This document shows positions 54,137 to 64,000 of a stretch of 64,000 bases of DNA, one piece after another. A program made the translations under genes and the position numbers. The notes below the pieces were generated by a model that saw only the letters and a list, made by a program, of their open reading frames with translations, did no database searches and was not told where the DNA came from. Every line of letters begins with the position of its first letter. The first letter of the stretch is position 1. Source of the stretch: Agrocybe praecox (Eukaryota > Basidiomycota > Agaricomycetes > Agaricales > Agrocybaceae); assembly GCA_964017145.1 (NCBI GenBank), contig OZ024847.1, positions 1,922,001-1,986,000 on the forward strand, in the 5' to 3' direction.

Positions 54137-56164
54137 TCAAGAGAGAGCTACCTTCGCGCCTTTGCTCGTTAGATATGCGAGTAGCGTCTCATCTTCCACC
54201 ACTTTCAAATGAGAGGACAAAGCAGCATATGCGCCCGCGCGTGCATGCAATAGATGTCTGATCAACTTCCAAGAAGGAATAGATGGCTGTGTCGTGCGAT
54301 CTTCTGCTAAAGACGCAGTACTAGCAGAAGAGCCATCTCTTCTTTTGATGAATACATTGACTGCGGGAAGAGGAGGCTTGCTATACTCTTCAACTTGCGA
54401 TGGACTGAGTGCGCCGTTCGCTGATCGGTAAGATGCAACGAAAAGCTTTCGATACGTGAGTAATCGTTGAAGCCTAAGTAAAAAGACAGGTCAGCGGCAT
54501 TGACTAAACGAGTCTGATAGCGCTTACTGTCTGTAATTAGCTGTGGCAAATCAGTAACTGAAATAGCATTCATAGAAGAAGAGGGAGACTCACCATTAAC
54601 CAAAAGCTTGTGCCACTTGACAAGTACCAGGACGCTAACGTAGATTGTGCCAACCAAGCCAAAAACCCTCTTGAACGTCGAAATTCTTGTCTCGTTCTCC
54701 GACCATGTTCCTAGTCCAAGTAAGGCGCTAAGCGCCCCAAGCTTGTTCTTCTTCCAGAGGATACCCAAAGCAGCTGCTATATTCATTCCGATCCCAAACC
54801 CTCCCGCGACAGATTTGAATTGAGCAGGTGACTCTTCTTCTCCCGGCGTCGCAAAGCACTTCGCGACCAAGGTTCCGCTGAGATATCCTGGCAAGTGCAG
54901 TAAGAGTGGAGGAATGAACAAAACGAAGCGCAGCAGAGCCAGAGGAAGGCCAGAAAGGATCGAAATCGTAGGTCGGGCGAGTAAAGAAGAGGATTTTTTG
55001 GGTAATAGCGATAGAAGAACAGGATGTTTGATGCCTGCGTAATGCAGCAGAGCGTAGTATTTCGTAAGTGCTTGCTTTAGGTCCTTGGAAGAAGCCACCA
55101 CGCCGACAAGCCTGCAACGGATGAGTACCGTCAAAGATATTGAACTTAATTGGAGCTCACCTTTGCGATATTTCCACCCAATCTTTCAGTGGTATCTTCC
55201 TCTCATCTCCCCACAAGATATCCCTGGCTATCGACACAGCACAGATAGTATCCCTAACACGACATTAGAATGAACCATCCGAGAGATAAATCGTCCTTAC
55301 CAGTCTGGTGCATTGACCGTCATATCTCGCAGCTGTTGCTCGACCTCCTGCATGACCTTCTTGACGACCACTTTCGAAGACTCGTCGGGATCGCCAGTCA
55401 AAAGTTCGAGAGCGTACGAATCTATCGATATAGGTGTCCCATATTTGATCGATACCTGTAGGACACCTTAGAATTTTATAAAGAAAAGAAGAACACCCTG
55501 CACTCACCCTACTCTGGTATTTCGATTTATCAGTGTACACGATTGCAACGGGTACGATCTGCAGTCCTGTCTGGCCCACAGCTTCCTCTTTACTCGACCC
55601 ATCCTTTCCCCTTCCCTTCTCATTCTCCACCGCATACTTCACATACTCGACTGCTGCCCACGCAGCTCCAGGCATGATCTGCACAATGCTCGCCTCTGTA
55701 TAGCTCGTGCCCTCCGGAAATACACCAACAACCCTGCCCTGCGCCAGCGCCTTGGACGTTTCCCTGAACAATGTCGCCCTTGACAGCTCGTTCGCGCCTC
55801 GCGCTGAGCCATTACTATCCGGATTCCTTCGAACAGGAATGGCCCCAGACGAAGACAACACAGCGCCCGCTACCGGATTGGCAAACATCGTCGACTTTGC
55901 CCAAAACGAAACATGTCTTCGGTGCGGTATCGTAGCAGCCAGCGTCGCAATATCTATTATTTCATTATGATGAGTCGGGGTGCTATAAGTTCCCCGCACC
56001 GTATCAATAGACCGTCTGAAGCACAAAGATTCAACGACATACACTATAAGTGGCCCATCCTTCGATATGTTCTCTTGTCCTTGAATATAAGTCTCGGAAT
56101 AAAAATCCACCACCGTCCAGTCCGAAATCTTGCGCAGAATACGATATACGAGTTTGAGTTCCAT
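54137..56164 (-). CDS. PlsC-type glycerolipid acyltransferase (Sct1/Gpt2-like)
   Basis: Membrane acyltransferase of phospholipid or triacylglycerol synthesis, probably acylating glycerol-3-phosphate or dihydroxyacetone phosphate at the ER; the substrate is inferred from family only. The ATG at 56164 gives MELKLVYRILRKISDWTVVD. After the first intron the catalytic H-X4-D is seen in TPTHHNEIIDIATLA. Further blocks are STMFANPVAGAVLSSSGAIP with VRRN, then VVGVFPEGTSYTE (phosphate-binding block III), and GLQIVPVAIVYTDKSKYQSR. A regulatory-looking C-terminal half includes membrane segments (LPLALLRFVLFIPPLLLHLP, VFGLVGTIYVSVLVLVKW). The last exon ends LLAYLTSKGAKVALS at TGA (54137-54139). About six introns. 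All catalytic blocks are present. Confidence 0.88.
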
Positions 56165-57151
56165 GGTTGCTGGGAATAAAACGATGATTCTAATGATTTT
56201 CTTGAACAAGGGAATTCTACTCGGTGTCAGTTGCAATCTATTGACATTTTCGGGCGGAATCGAGTGTCAATTACACAGGATTTCTATGCGGGAATGTATT
56301 GGGTATTGGGTATCCTCTCGTGAATGTTGCAGTGAAAGACGTGAACGGATCGGGATGCTGTTCCAATTCGGACAGGACTTGATCCAGTGATTCGGTCATC
56401 ACGGGGACCGAGAAATTTATGGTGTGGCTAACAGGCCATTTTCATTTTTTCAACTATCAAAATAACACCATCTCATTGCAATCAAGGATCATCATGAGTC
56501 GAGTTTTTGGAGTTAAAATCGAGAGACAGGCGAGAGTGAAAAACACGTCATTAGGAGGGAGAAATGAGAGAGAAGTTTGAAATACTTGTGTAAAAAAAAT
56601 TAAGAGGTACAACGTAATTTATTGTTCATCGCTCACAAAGGCACTCTTTAGATCTTCGGAGAGGGGTCGTAATTACAGGCCAGTCAGATTCCACGGAAGA
56701 TGTGTAAATACGAACCAGTTCCTTCCCAAAGATGCATGGACTTCGCTCCCTCTTGTCCTCACTTCCACACACGAACAATTTGGAGTGACACACATCTCTG
56801 GAATCGACTCGCAATAACCAATACTTGTGAGGTGTTCGTCCTAAATGAAGTTAAAGTTACGAGCCTACCAGACAATGCAGCACTCAGAGATTTTTGAAGG
56901 TCACCAAAGAAAGAAACTCCAGGTCGGTAGGTCACAGCAAACTTAACGAGCATACGGCAGATTTAGAGCGCCATCAACTTTTTGAGTGGTTGACCACGGG
57001 GCAGGTTCAAAAGAACCTGCTGCGTGTCAAGCGGCGACAATGTGCATTGAACATCAAAAACACGATACAGATAAACAGTGTTGGAACATGGAATTGTACG
57101 GCGGATGAATGTAATCGACGAGAAAAATGACAATGCGAGAGGGCGACTGAA
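56165..57151. other. Intergenic region, no gene recognised
   Basis: Nearly 1 kb between two minus-strand genes: promoter of the acyltransferase and 3' flank of the S14 gene. Short frames at 56626-56814 and 56700-56897 overlap on opposite strands without motifs. Confidence 0.5.
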
Positions 57152-57843
57152 TCAGAGACGGCGACCACGGCGACCACCCTGGATAAATAGATATAAGTAA
57201 GGATTCAAAGAATAGGCGTCTAAGTTCGCGACGTACCTTGCGTCTGGTGGAGTCGGTGGGGACGGGAGTAACGTCCTCAATGCGTCCAATACCCATACCG
57301 GCACGAGCAAGAGCACGAAGGGCGCTCTGAGCACCGGGACCAGGGGTTTTTGTGCCAGTTCCACCGGTAGCACGGAGCTTGATGTGGAGGGCGTTGATGC
57401 CAACCTCACGGCAGCGGGTAGCGACGTCCTGAGCAGCCAACATGGCAGCGTAGGGGGAGGACTCGTCACGATCGGCCTTGACCTTCATTCCACCTGCAAA
57501 ATCCGATAAAATCACAACTCCCCTAGATCCTAAAATTGCTCAAACGCACCGGTGACACGGGAAACGGTTTCCTTGCCAGAAAGATCGGTGACATGGACGA
57601 AAGTGTCGTTGAAGGAGGCGAAGATGTGTGCAACACCGAAGACGGTCTCGCCCTCAGCGACCTGGGGACCGAGGGAGACGGTGTTCTCTTCTTTCTGGAC
57701 CTTGACTTTTTTGGGAGGCTAAACGGGTTATCCAAAAGTCAGTATCGCAATCCACCTTCAATGAACGGATTTTCGAGCAGAAAAAGAGCTCTGGGGCTCC
57801 AATGGAGCTATGGGAGGGGATATTGGGGAGATTTACACACCAT
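57152..57843 (-). CDS. RPS14: 40S ribosomal protein S14 (uS11)
   Basis: Small-subunit ribosomal protein of the platform, near the mRNA exit. The ATG at 57843-57841 is the entire first coding exon; a long first intron (GTGTGT..CGTTTAG, about 120 nt) follows. Exon 2 starts [20 protein letters not shown], then [20 protein letters not shown]. Exon 3 brings [26 protein letters not shown]-like and [20 protein letters not shown], then [16 protein letters not shown]. The last exon adds GGRRGRRL at TGA (57152-57154), the universally conserved C-terminus. The length of about 150 residues is normal. Identification is secure. Confidence 0.97.
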
Positions 57844-59311
57844 CTTGACGGACTTGAGGTTGATTGAGGACGACGAGGTGACGAGGCGGACGTTATCAAC
57901 AACGCTCTGAAAGCACGGGTCCCTCTGAATCAAACAAGTACAACTAAAGCGGATCAGCCGCTGGCTGCCGATATTCGGCACGGTACTCGGTCTGATTACA
58001 GTTCTTCTGCTCATTCATACTTACTGGATGACTTTCCTTAACGATTTAGAACGTTTCTAGTTACAGAATTTAGTTCTAAACCATGATGCCGTAATGCCGT
58101 TTGTCAGGCACATCATAAAATATAGAATTTCAACTCTGATGGATGGAAACACTCCTTTTCTAAATGTTTATCTAGAAAGGGGCCCCAACCCCCCTTCCTA
58201 GTTCATTAAACGCTTTCTAAACGCTTTATTTCAAACTCAGACACGCCACATAAATCTCGGCTCTGCGGCATTAGACTCGTTCGTCCTTTCTACTCTCCAT
58301 ATCCTTATATTATGCCTGCTAAAACGTTAACGATTGTTAAATGTAAATTTGGTTGACTGTCTTCGGTGTTTGCTTCAATTTCAACCAAGTATGATACATT
58401 GAAAATGGAGGAAATCGTGTGCTTTCTTAGCATAACTGTCCTCTATTTCAACTGGTATCCTGTTAATCTCATTCTCAAAGCTTGGGCGAGAGACTTTTAG
58501 AACGCAATTTTCAACTTTGCATAGTTTTAGGTCTAAAAGAATAGCAACCCTGCTTGAAAGACTGGGTTCCGGGCATCGGAGTTTCAATCAATGTAATAGC
58601 TCCAATTTGTATGCCTTGGCGTTAAGGTTTTCTAGAATTATATTCTACTTTCTAAAATGTTGTGGCGCTCCGACCTGATAAGGTTTGGAGACAAATCTGG
58701 AATTCTAAACGTTAAGGAAAGTCATCCACTCATTTATCTTAGGTTATAGAAATCTAGGGCAGTTATCTTCTGAGGTCAAACGTTGAGCAAGTAAAAACCT
58801 TCAAGAGCAACGTGAGAAATTTGCAAGCTTTCCCAACATAATCATTATCGTTGATGTTTCTACCCACTGGTAACTTTTTCAATTGTGGAAGACCTTGATT
58901 ATCAGATATTATTCCGCGTTGATGAGAGTCTTGAACAACCTTACGGTCTGGGGACTGTCAGGAAATGCTCTATAGTACCGAATGGAGCCAAGATTAACAG
59001 ATTCCGGCAATTGCATTATACCTCTAATCTTATCGCCGATGAGAGATCATCTGATATGCTGTGAACCCCCACTCGCTTCTTAACCAATCTGAGCTCATCT
59101 ATTTAGAGAGCCGTGGCCAACTATCAGTCGAGAAGCATGGTCCCCATATAAGCTCCTCAGATATTCCAGGCGGCCTTGAGTGAGGTGATTATATTGCTTA
59201 CGTCTCCCGGAGACGCTATATAACACAGCGATTATCTCTGTTTCTCCCTTTCATCAAGCAGCATATCAGTCAGCTTAATCTTTGACACCAAATCCATCCA
59301 ACTTAGCAGAA
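57844..59311. other. 1.5 kb region with a terminal-inverted-repeat element and no gene
   Basis: The stretch is occupied largely by the element at 58026-58727. The short minus-strand frame at 58381-58587 lies inside it and shows no transposase-like motif. The sequence from 58740 to 59311 has no open frame of note. Confidence 0.6.
58026..58727. mobile_element. Putative non-autonomous transposon with terminal inverted repeats (702 bp)
   Basis: The left end begins GGATGACTTTCCTTAACG followed by ATTTAGAACG; the right end, read in reverse complement, begins GGATGACTTTCCTTAACG followed by TTTAGAATT. The 18-bp termini are identical and degrade inward. Both sides are flanked by ACT (58023-58025 and 58728-58730), a possible 3-bp target-site duplication. 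The interior is AT-rich with many TTCTAAA/TTCTAGAA motifs and no coding sequence. The superfamily cannot be fixed from this. Confidence 0.75.
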
Positions 59312-59721
59312 ATGGCCCCAAGTCCCCAGTGCGCTGCTATCGCTGCTGCCCAGAGGAAGACAGGTATGAATTTATCTGGGACGACTAGCACAACGCTCTC
59401 TGACGACTGATCGCATTCGTTAGGACTTTCATACAGCCAGATTGCGGCCCAAATTGGAACTAGCGAGCAACGCGTCATTGACAGTAAGCTTATACCTTGT
59501 ACAAGATATAAAATATATTGGTTCAGTCCCTAATGTCTACTATGCTTATAGTCGTTACCGCAAAGCAGCATCCCACTGATGCTGAATTCAAGAGCATTGC
59601 CAAGGTTTTGGGCATCGTTGAAAGTGTGAGTGCTGAAAACTCTCTTGCTATATAGTTCTAATAGGATTAAATATTAAACTCCCAGCCTCCCAGCAACTCT
59701 GCTCATAGTACTACCAAGTAA
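59312..59721 (+). CDS. Small helix-turn-helix protein resembling the cyanase N-terminal domain
   Basis: A 73-residue protein assembled from four exons. The ATG at 59312 gives MAPSPQCAAIAAAQRKTG. An intron (GTATGA..GTTAG) leads to LSYSQIAAQIGTSEQRVID, an intron (GTAAGC..TTATAG) to IVTAKQHPTDAEFKSIAK and VLGIVES, and an intron (GTGAGT..CCCAG) to PPSNSAHSTTK and TAA (59719-59721). The pattern GLSYSQIAAQIG..EQRVIDIVTAKQHPTDAEFKSIAKVLGI resembles the lambda-repressor-like helical domain at the N-terminus of cyanate hydratase, but the catalytic C-terminal half of cyanase is absent. All junctions are canonical and keep the frame. The role could be DNA binding or a protein-protein module. The gene lies amid transposon remnants. 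I do not know an assigned function. Confidence 0.75.
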
Positions 59722-60486
59722 AGTTTTCTAAACCAAACGGCAAGCTATATCAAGCGATCGGTCTATACCTCTGTAATTATATCAATGTCATTATGCCTTC
59801 CATCACAGTAATCCTTTGGCTTGACTCTCCCGCTTCGCTGACATGCAATCCTTGATCCCTGTCCGACCCTTGAATATTTTATCCTGCATGTGTCCTAGAA
59901 ATAGTTGATGTCGTCAATATTTGATGCTTAGACCATCTTCAGCCTGCTAAGTGAACCGGACATTAGACGTTGTGTCTTACTCAATTACTATAATTTGGCT
60001 GATATACTTGGTCTTTGTATACACGCGTGGTCGACGTTCTTATGACGAGTATGATTTATCATCGAGGATCTAGATGATAGAACTTAAATTCTTTGTTTTT
60101 ATTAGGCCCTGAAGAGCATTCCAATTGAGTTGTTTCATGTTATATAGCTTATAATTGCCACACTGACACATCCTTGCAGTTAATGGTAGCTAGCGAAGAA
60201 AATATCAAGCAGTAAGGCCTTTTTGAAAAATAGGGACTCTTGAATACTTACCCGGGCCGGCGACAAATTCAAACTATGAAAATTATTATTAGAGCGGAGC
60301 TTATATCACTAATACTAATTCGACTTGTATTGAACTGTAGGCCCTCCCATGCCCTCTGGACTCGATAATATGGGAAATTTTCATTATGTAAGTACAAAGA
60401 ATAGCACTAGGAGACTGGTACGACTAAATAGTTCACGAGAAGTTCAAACTCCGAAAAACCGTTTTGGGATAGGTATCACGCCATTA

Positions 60487-60726
60487 GGGGGGGTCAGAGT
60501 TGACGGTTCTCGCCCGGTTCTGAAAGCGGTTCTGAGTTCGATTCTGACGAGAACCGACTTTTGGAAAATCGTGGGAAGGTGCGAGAACCGACATAATTCT
60601 GTGGGTGGTCAGAGTAGAACCGATTTCTATGTCGGTTCTGCGTCCGGAACTGCCTGCAGTTTCGATTCGAGAACCGGGTCAAGAACCGGAGGAGAACCGG
60701 CGCAGAACCGCTACTCTGACCCCCCC
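60487..60726. mobile_element. MITE with terminal inverted repeats and TA target-site duplication (240 bp)
   Basis: The left end reads GGGGGGGTCAGAGTTGACGG and the right end, in reverse complement, GGGGGGGTCAGAGTAGCGG. Both are flanked by TA (60485-60486, 60727-60728), as for Tc1/mariner-type insertion. Inside, the heptamer CGGTTCT occurs four times and its complement AGAACCG seven times, so nearly the whole element can fold on itself. A further copy of GGTCAGAGTAG lies internally at about 60606. No coding capacity. Confidence 0.88.
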
Positions 60727-62993
60727 TATTTTGTAGTCTCGTACCCAGACGTTATAGAGCACGATCTTACCCATCCGCATGGTACATCACAAGAGCGGAG
60801 AGTAATCTGCAATCAATTTTTTCACTTGAGGGTTATGGGCCAAGCTCAGCTGGCAGATGACGAGACCTATCGAGGGTATCGATCCGTAGGATGCCGCGAA
60901 GGAGGAAGGTAAGGATAGGGGGTAAACGTAGGAGTATATGTAACCATATCCATGGCTTTTGCATTTGCGTGACGTATGGACTAGTTAAGTTTTATTGGAG
61001 AGCGGTTAAATTGTCGCCAATTGACCTGTGAAGTTCCTTTTTTTCATGTCGTTGTTTACAAGTACGCGACAACATATTTCAGAGTACCGTAGGCGGAGCG
61101 TTGCCGAAGGGGAGAAATGTCGGTGTTGTTGAGTGGACGATAGGTAAGACGAAAAGGCAAGTTTCGAAAGATGAATTGTGAACAGAAGGGTACAGAGAAA
61201 GTCGTTGTACGACAAGGTTAGTGCGATGCAGAGAGTACTACGGTGGTCGTTGGCCTTTCTTGCATCGCGTATGAAGAGGAAACGCAGCAGTCAAAATTAT
61301 TTGCGTGACTACGTAGGAGAAGTGAGGTGTAGAGCTTATTTGGCAGCAAATGATGCGGTTTATATCAACGGTATGGATTGTAACATTTAGAGAGATTTAG
61401 TGAGTGTAAAGTAAGTGTAGTGATTGGGAATCAACATTTTCTGCCGGGGTACAGAGAGGTATTGTGATAGGGTAAATAGATAGGTGAAAGACAGGCGGAC
61501 ATTATAGAGTGCGTCGTTGAGGAGTTCTTCTTTGCGTCGGATAGCATTTTAGAGGAGAATGAAGCTTCGATAGAGAGTCATACGGCTTTATAGAAGTGTA
61601 GAGCATGGTGGGCATATGGATACTAAGATTGTGCGGACAAGATTGATAATGCGATTGGAGGAGGGAAGGTGGCTCTAATGTCGTAAAAAAGCAATCCAGG
61701 TGAAGTTTGAATGAGTAGTGTGATCAAACAAGAGTCGGGAGGTAGTGGACCGTCGGTATGAGCGCCTGTGTCATCGAAAGGTAGTTTATTGAAGTTGATT
61801 GCGAAGACCTAGTTCGTCAACGGCTGACCTCGGCAGCTAGCACAGCATTTGACATATCGATGCCCGCCGTGTGAAAGAGTAAAAACCACACCGGTTATTT
61901 TAATGGCCGGAGACGCTCGTGACCGGGTAATAAGGAAGTTTTTTGGTCAGGTATAGACGAGTCCTATGTTTAGGTCTCGTAATAGAAAATTTGACTTCGA
62001 CGTCAAACTCCGCCGGAACTCTGCCTAGCATCTGGAACCGAGATTAGCCATTTTAGTGCACGCATCCCCACGGGCCGCGGCCGCACTTGCTTGGCGCTTG
62101 CGTAAACACAACGCATCGTTGACGCATCGAGTAGGTTTCAACCTTTAGGTGTGTAATTACAATGCAAATACCTCTATGGTCATATATGCTAATATAGTGT
62201 TGACCCATCTATACAAGGTGAAACTTGAAAATGTCCTATTACGTATAATTGATGATGATGACTTGCGAGAGACACTCGTTGATCGATAGGTCCACCACCA
62301 GCTGCGAAGCGGAGTTGACAGAACATTGCTGGGGATCCCACGTTCACCAGCAGCCCTTTATCGAACACGTCTTAAATACTTCCTGCACTTCTTTTCTCAG
62401 ACGTGAACGTCGCCGCTGCCACATACTCGGAAGGGTATGGTTCTTCTTGGAGCAAAGATGTTGTTTCCACCAATAATTAGCAGTTTATCTTTGTAGATGT
62501 GATAATAAGCAATCAAATCCTTTGGCGCTCGGGCACCTATTGAGATAAGCCCTGTCACGCAGATAGTAACCACTCTACATACTACGAGCATGAGAAGGTT
62601 TAAGATTCTCATAGTCCTGTGATCATCACAGGGAATGTTGAGGAAGGTTTTCAACGGAGACTTCGAAATTATGATAAGAGGCATGATTCTCCGCCCTCCC
62701 CCCACAATATCCAACAACGCAAGTCATTTGGAGTACGCTGTAGATGACGTACAGTGGCCAACAAAACTAGAAGAGACCTTTGGAGTGGGTAATCACCAGC
62801 ACTTTTGAGTTATTTCAGTGGCAAATAGAATGATATGTGCATTACTTGAATGAAACTTGAAGATAGGAGCCAACATCTCTGGAGAGGTTCCGCCGTACGG
62901 CTCGTAAGTCTATGTATAGGTCATAAGCTAAAAATGTGTTCTCATAGATCTCTTCCAGAAATTCGTTCTTACAAAGCATCCGCTTCAAATGAC

Positions 62994-63001
62994 ATATATA
63001 T
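62994..63001 (+). promoter_or_regulatory. TATA-like element of the terminal P450 gene
   Basis: An ATATATAT run lies about 38 nt upstream of the ATG at 63039. Assigned by resemblance only. Confidence 0.35.
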
Positions 63002-63038
63002 CCTGAGCCACTGAAAACATTTCCCTCCATTCACCACG

Positions 63039-64000
63039 ATGCTGAAGATCGCGCAGTTTGAAATGAAGGATCCCTCTCTTCTGCTACCCTTGGCTGCATT
63101 GCTCGTCGTTATCTACTCCATTTCCAATAAAATAAGGGAAAACTCCTCTCGCAATTCAAAGGGACTTCCACTCCCTCCCGGTCCAAAAGGATGGCCATTC
63201 CTTGGAATCCTGTTTGATATGCCACCCAGGGACGCATGGGTGACATACGCTGAATGGTCAAAGACATACGGTAACTTACCTTTATCTTGTTTTGCGGTTA
63301 CAACGTCTCTAACATACACTTATCTAGGTGATATGTTCTATTTCGAAGTCCTGGGCCAGAGATATCTTGTTTTAAACTCCCTCAAGAGGGTAAATGACCT
63401 CTTTGAGAAGCGTTCATCCAACTATTCCGACAGAGTTCAGATGCCGATGCTTATTGATCTGTAAGTTGTCAGTCTGGCATTTATTCAAACACTATACTGA
63501 TTCGTAGCATTGTAATCATTCAACTTCTTCCTTGACAGAATGCGCTGGGATTATAGTATGGCCATGATGCCTTATGGGTCGTGGTGGCGTCGTCATCGAC
63601 GCGGATTTAATGAATACTTTCATCAGAACGCCGTGTCCAAGTATCAGCCTACACAGGCTCGCGAGACTCGGGCTTTCCTCCACCGCCTGCTAACGACCCC
63701 AGAGCATTTCATGCACCATGTACGACAGTAAGTTCACGTCCATTCTATGACGATATTGGCAGACTTTAACATAATAGTACCACAGTACTTTCTCTGCCAC
63801 TATTATGAGCGTCGCATATGGGATCACCGTCAAGGAGTCTGAAGACCCATACATCTCTCGTGCCGAAGTGGCGCTCGATGGACTCGCGGCGGCCGGCGTG
63901 CCGGGATCATACATGGTCGACTTCTTCCCCTTCCTAAAATACCTTCCACTATGGTTTCCGGGTGCAGAGTTTAAGCGTAAGGCCAAGGTGTGGCGTGAGG
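63039..64000 (+). CDS. Cytochrome P450 monooxygenase, 5' part (continues past window)
   Basis: N-terminal portion of an ER-anchored P450. The ATG at 63039 gives a hydrophobic anchor (LLLPLAALLVVIYSISNKI), then the proline hinge GLPLPPGPKGWPFLGILFDM. Exons follow with VLGQRYLVLNSLKRVNDLFE, RSSNYSDRVQMPMLIDL, YGSWWRRHRRGFNEYF (C helix with the WxxxR-like haem-contact region), FSATIMSVAYGITVKES and DFFPFLKYLPLWFPGAEFKR. These match the family order and the intron positions after KTYG and IDL seen also in the P450 at 29104. The I-helix, ExxR and haem-Cys parts lie beyond the window, so completeness cannot be judged. The two P450s share a general layout but are clearly different genes. Confidence 0.9.

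Larger units (their letters stand above)
59722..63038. other. 3.3 kb gene-poor, repeat-marked region
   Basis: It contains the 240-bp MITE at 60487-60726. A plus-strand open frame at 60349-60912 runs straight through that MITE and is an artefact. Sequence from about 60900 to 61800 is strikingly rich in purines on the plus strand and dense in stops; the small frame at 61178-61390 is basic and motif-free. From 61800 to 63038 no gene or RNA was recognised, apart from the promoter of the P450 at the end. Confidence 0.6.

Noticed and set aside
60349..60912. 187-codon plus-strand frame
   Set aside because: Most of it is the MITE read as protein; the Arg/Thr/Ser repeats come from the CGGTTCT heptamers.

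Overview
The window looks like nuclear chromosomal DNA of a filamentous basidiomycete, most likely an Agaricomycete. The basis is gene style: almost every gene is cut by short (about 50-60 nt) GT..AG introns, often with a CTAAC/CTGAC-like branch site near the acceptor. The gene set also fits: cytochrome P450s, an aryl-alcohol-oxidase-like GMC flavoenzyme, a desaturase with a C-terminal cytochrome b5, a Yor1/MRP-type ABC transporter, a fungal MCT-like transporter and RING proteins with Ser-rich tails. I cannot name the species. No CRISPR array, rRNA, convincing tRNA or complete autonomous transposon was seen.

Layout. 1-7 kb (minus): possible 5' tip of a gene at the left edge, mitochondrial aconitase, then a RING protein whose reading frame carries one in-frame stop. 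7-9.3 kb: mostly non-coding, with one doubtful small gene. 9.3-13.1 kb: GMC oxidoreductase (+) and triosephosphate isomerase (-). 13.1-14.7 kb: remnant of a 7TM protein. 14.8-19.5 kb: MCT-type transporter (+) convergent with a delta-9 fatty-acid desaturase (-). 20.6-23.7 kb: a tandem pair of secreted SMP-30/lactonase-like beta-propellers. 24.3-26.9 kb: a small secreted protein (-) and an F-box-like protein (+). 27-29 kb: gene-free, with a 71-bp inverted repeat. 29.1-39.7 kb (+): P450 with an abnormal segment, SMYD-like SET protein, ABCC transporter. 40-44 kb: sparse, but holding a short Sec61-beta gene (-) that is easy to miss. 44.4-46.7 kb: RING/coiled-coil protein (+). 48-49 kb: VAMP7-like longin R-SNARE (-). 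49.2-50.2 kb: unidentified open frame. 51-53.8 kb: second RING/coiled-coil protein (-), apparently related to the one at 44.4 kb. 54.1-56.2 kb: PlsC-type acyltransferase (-). 57.2-57.8 kb: ribosomal protein S14 (-). 57.9-63 kb: accessory, transposon-marked DNA holding a 702-bp element with terminal inverted repeats, a 240-bp MITE and a small stand-alone protein resembling the helix-turn-helix domain of cyanase. 63.0 kb to the end: 5' part of a second P450.

The genes do not form an obvious pathway or biosynthetic cluster. They are a mix of housekeeping functions (TCA cycle, glycolysis, translation, ER translocation, vesicle fusion, lipid synthesis) and accessory secreted or oxidative enzymes. 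The points most worth a second look are the stand-alone cyanase-HTH-like protein, the RING gene with an in-frame TGA, the two inverted-repeat elements near 58-61 kb, the P450 with a replaced PERF region, and three genes (Sec61-beta, S14, R-SNARE) whose first coding exon is only 3 or 9 nt long.

Exon boundaries were inferred by eye from splice signals and frame continuity. Gene spans are more reliable than individual junctions.
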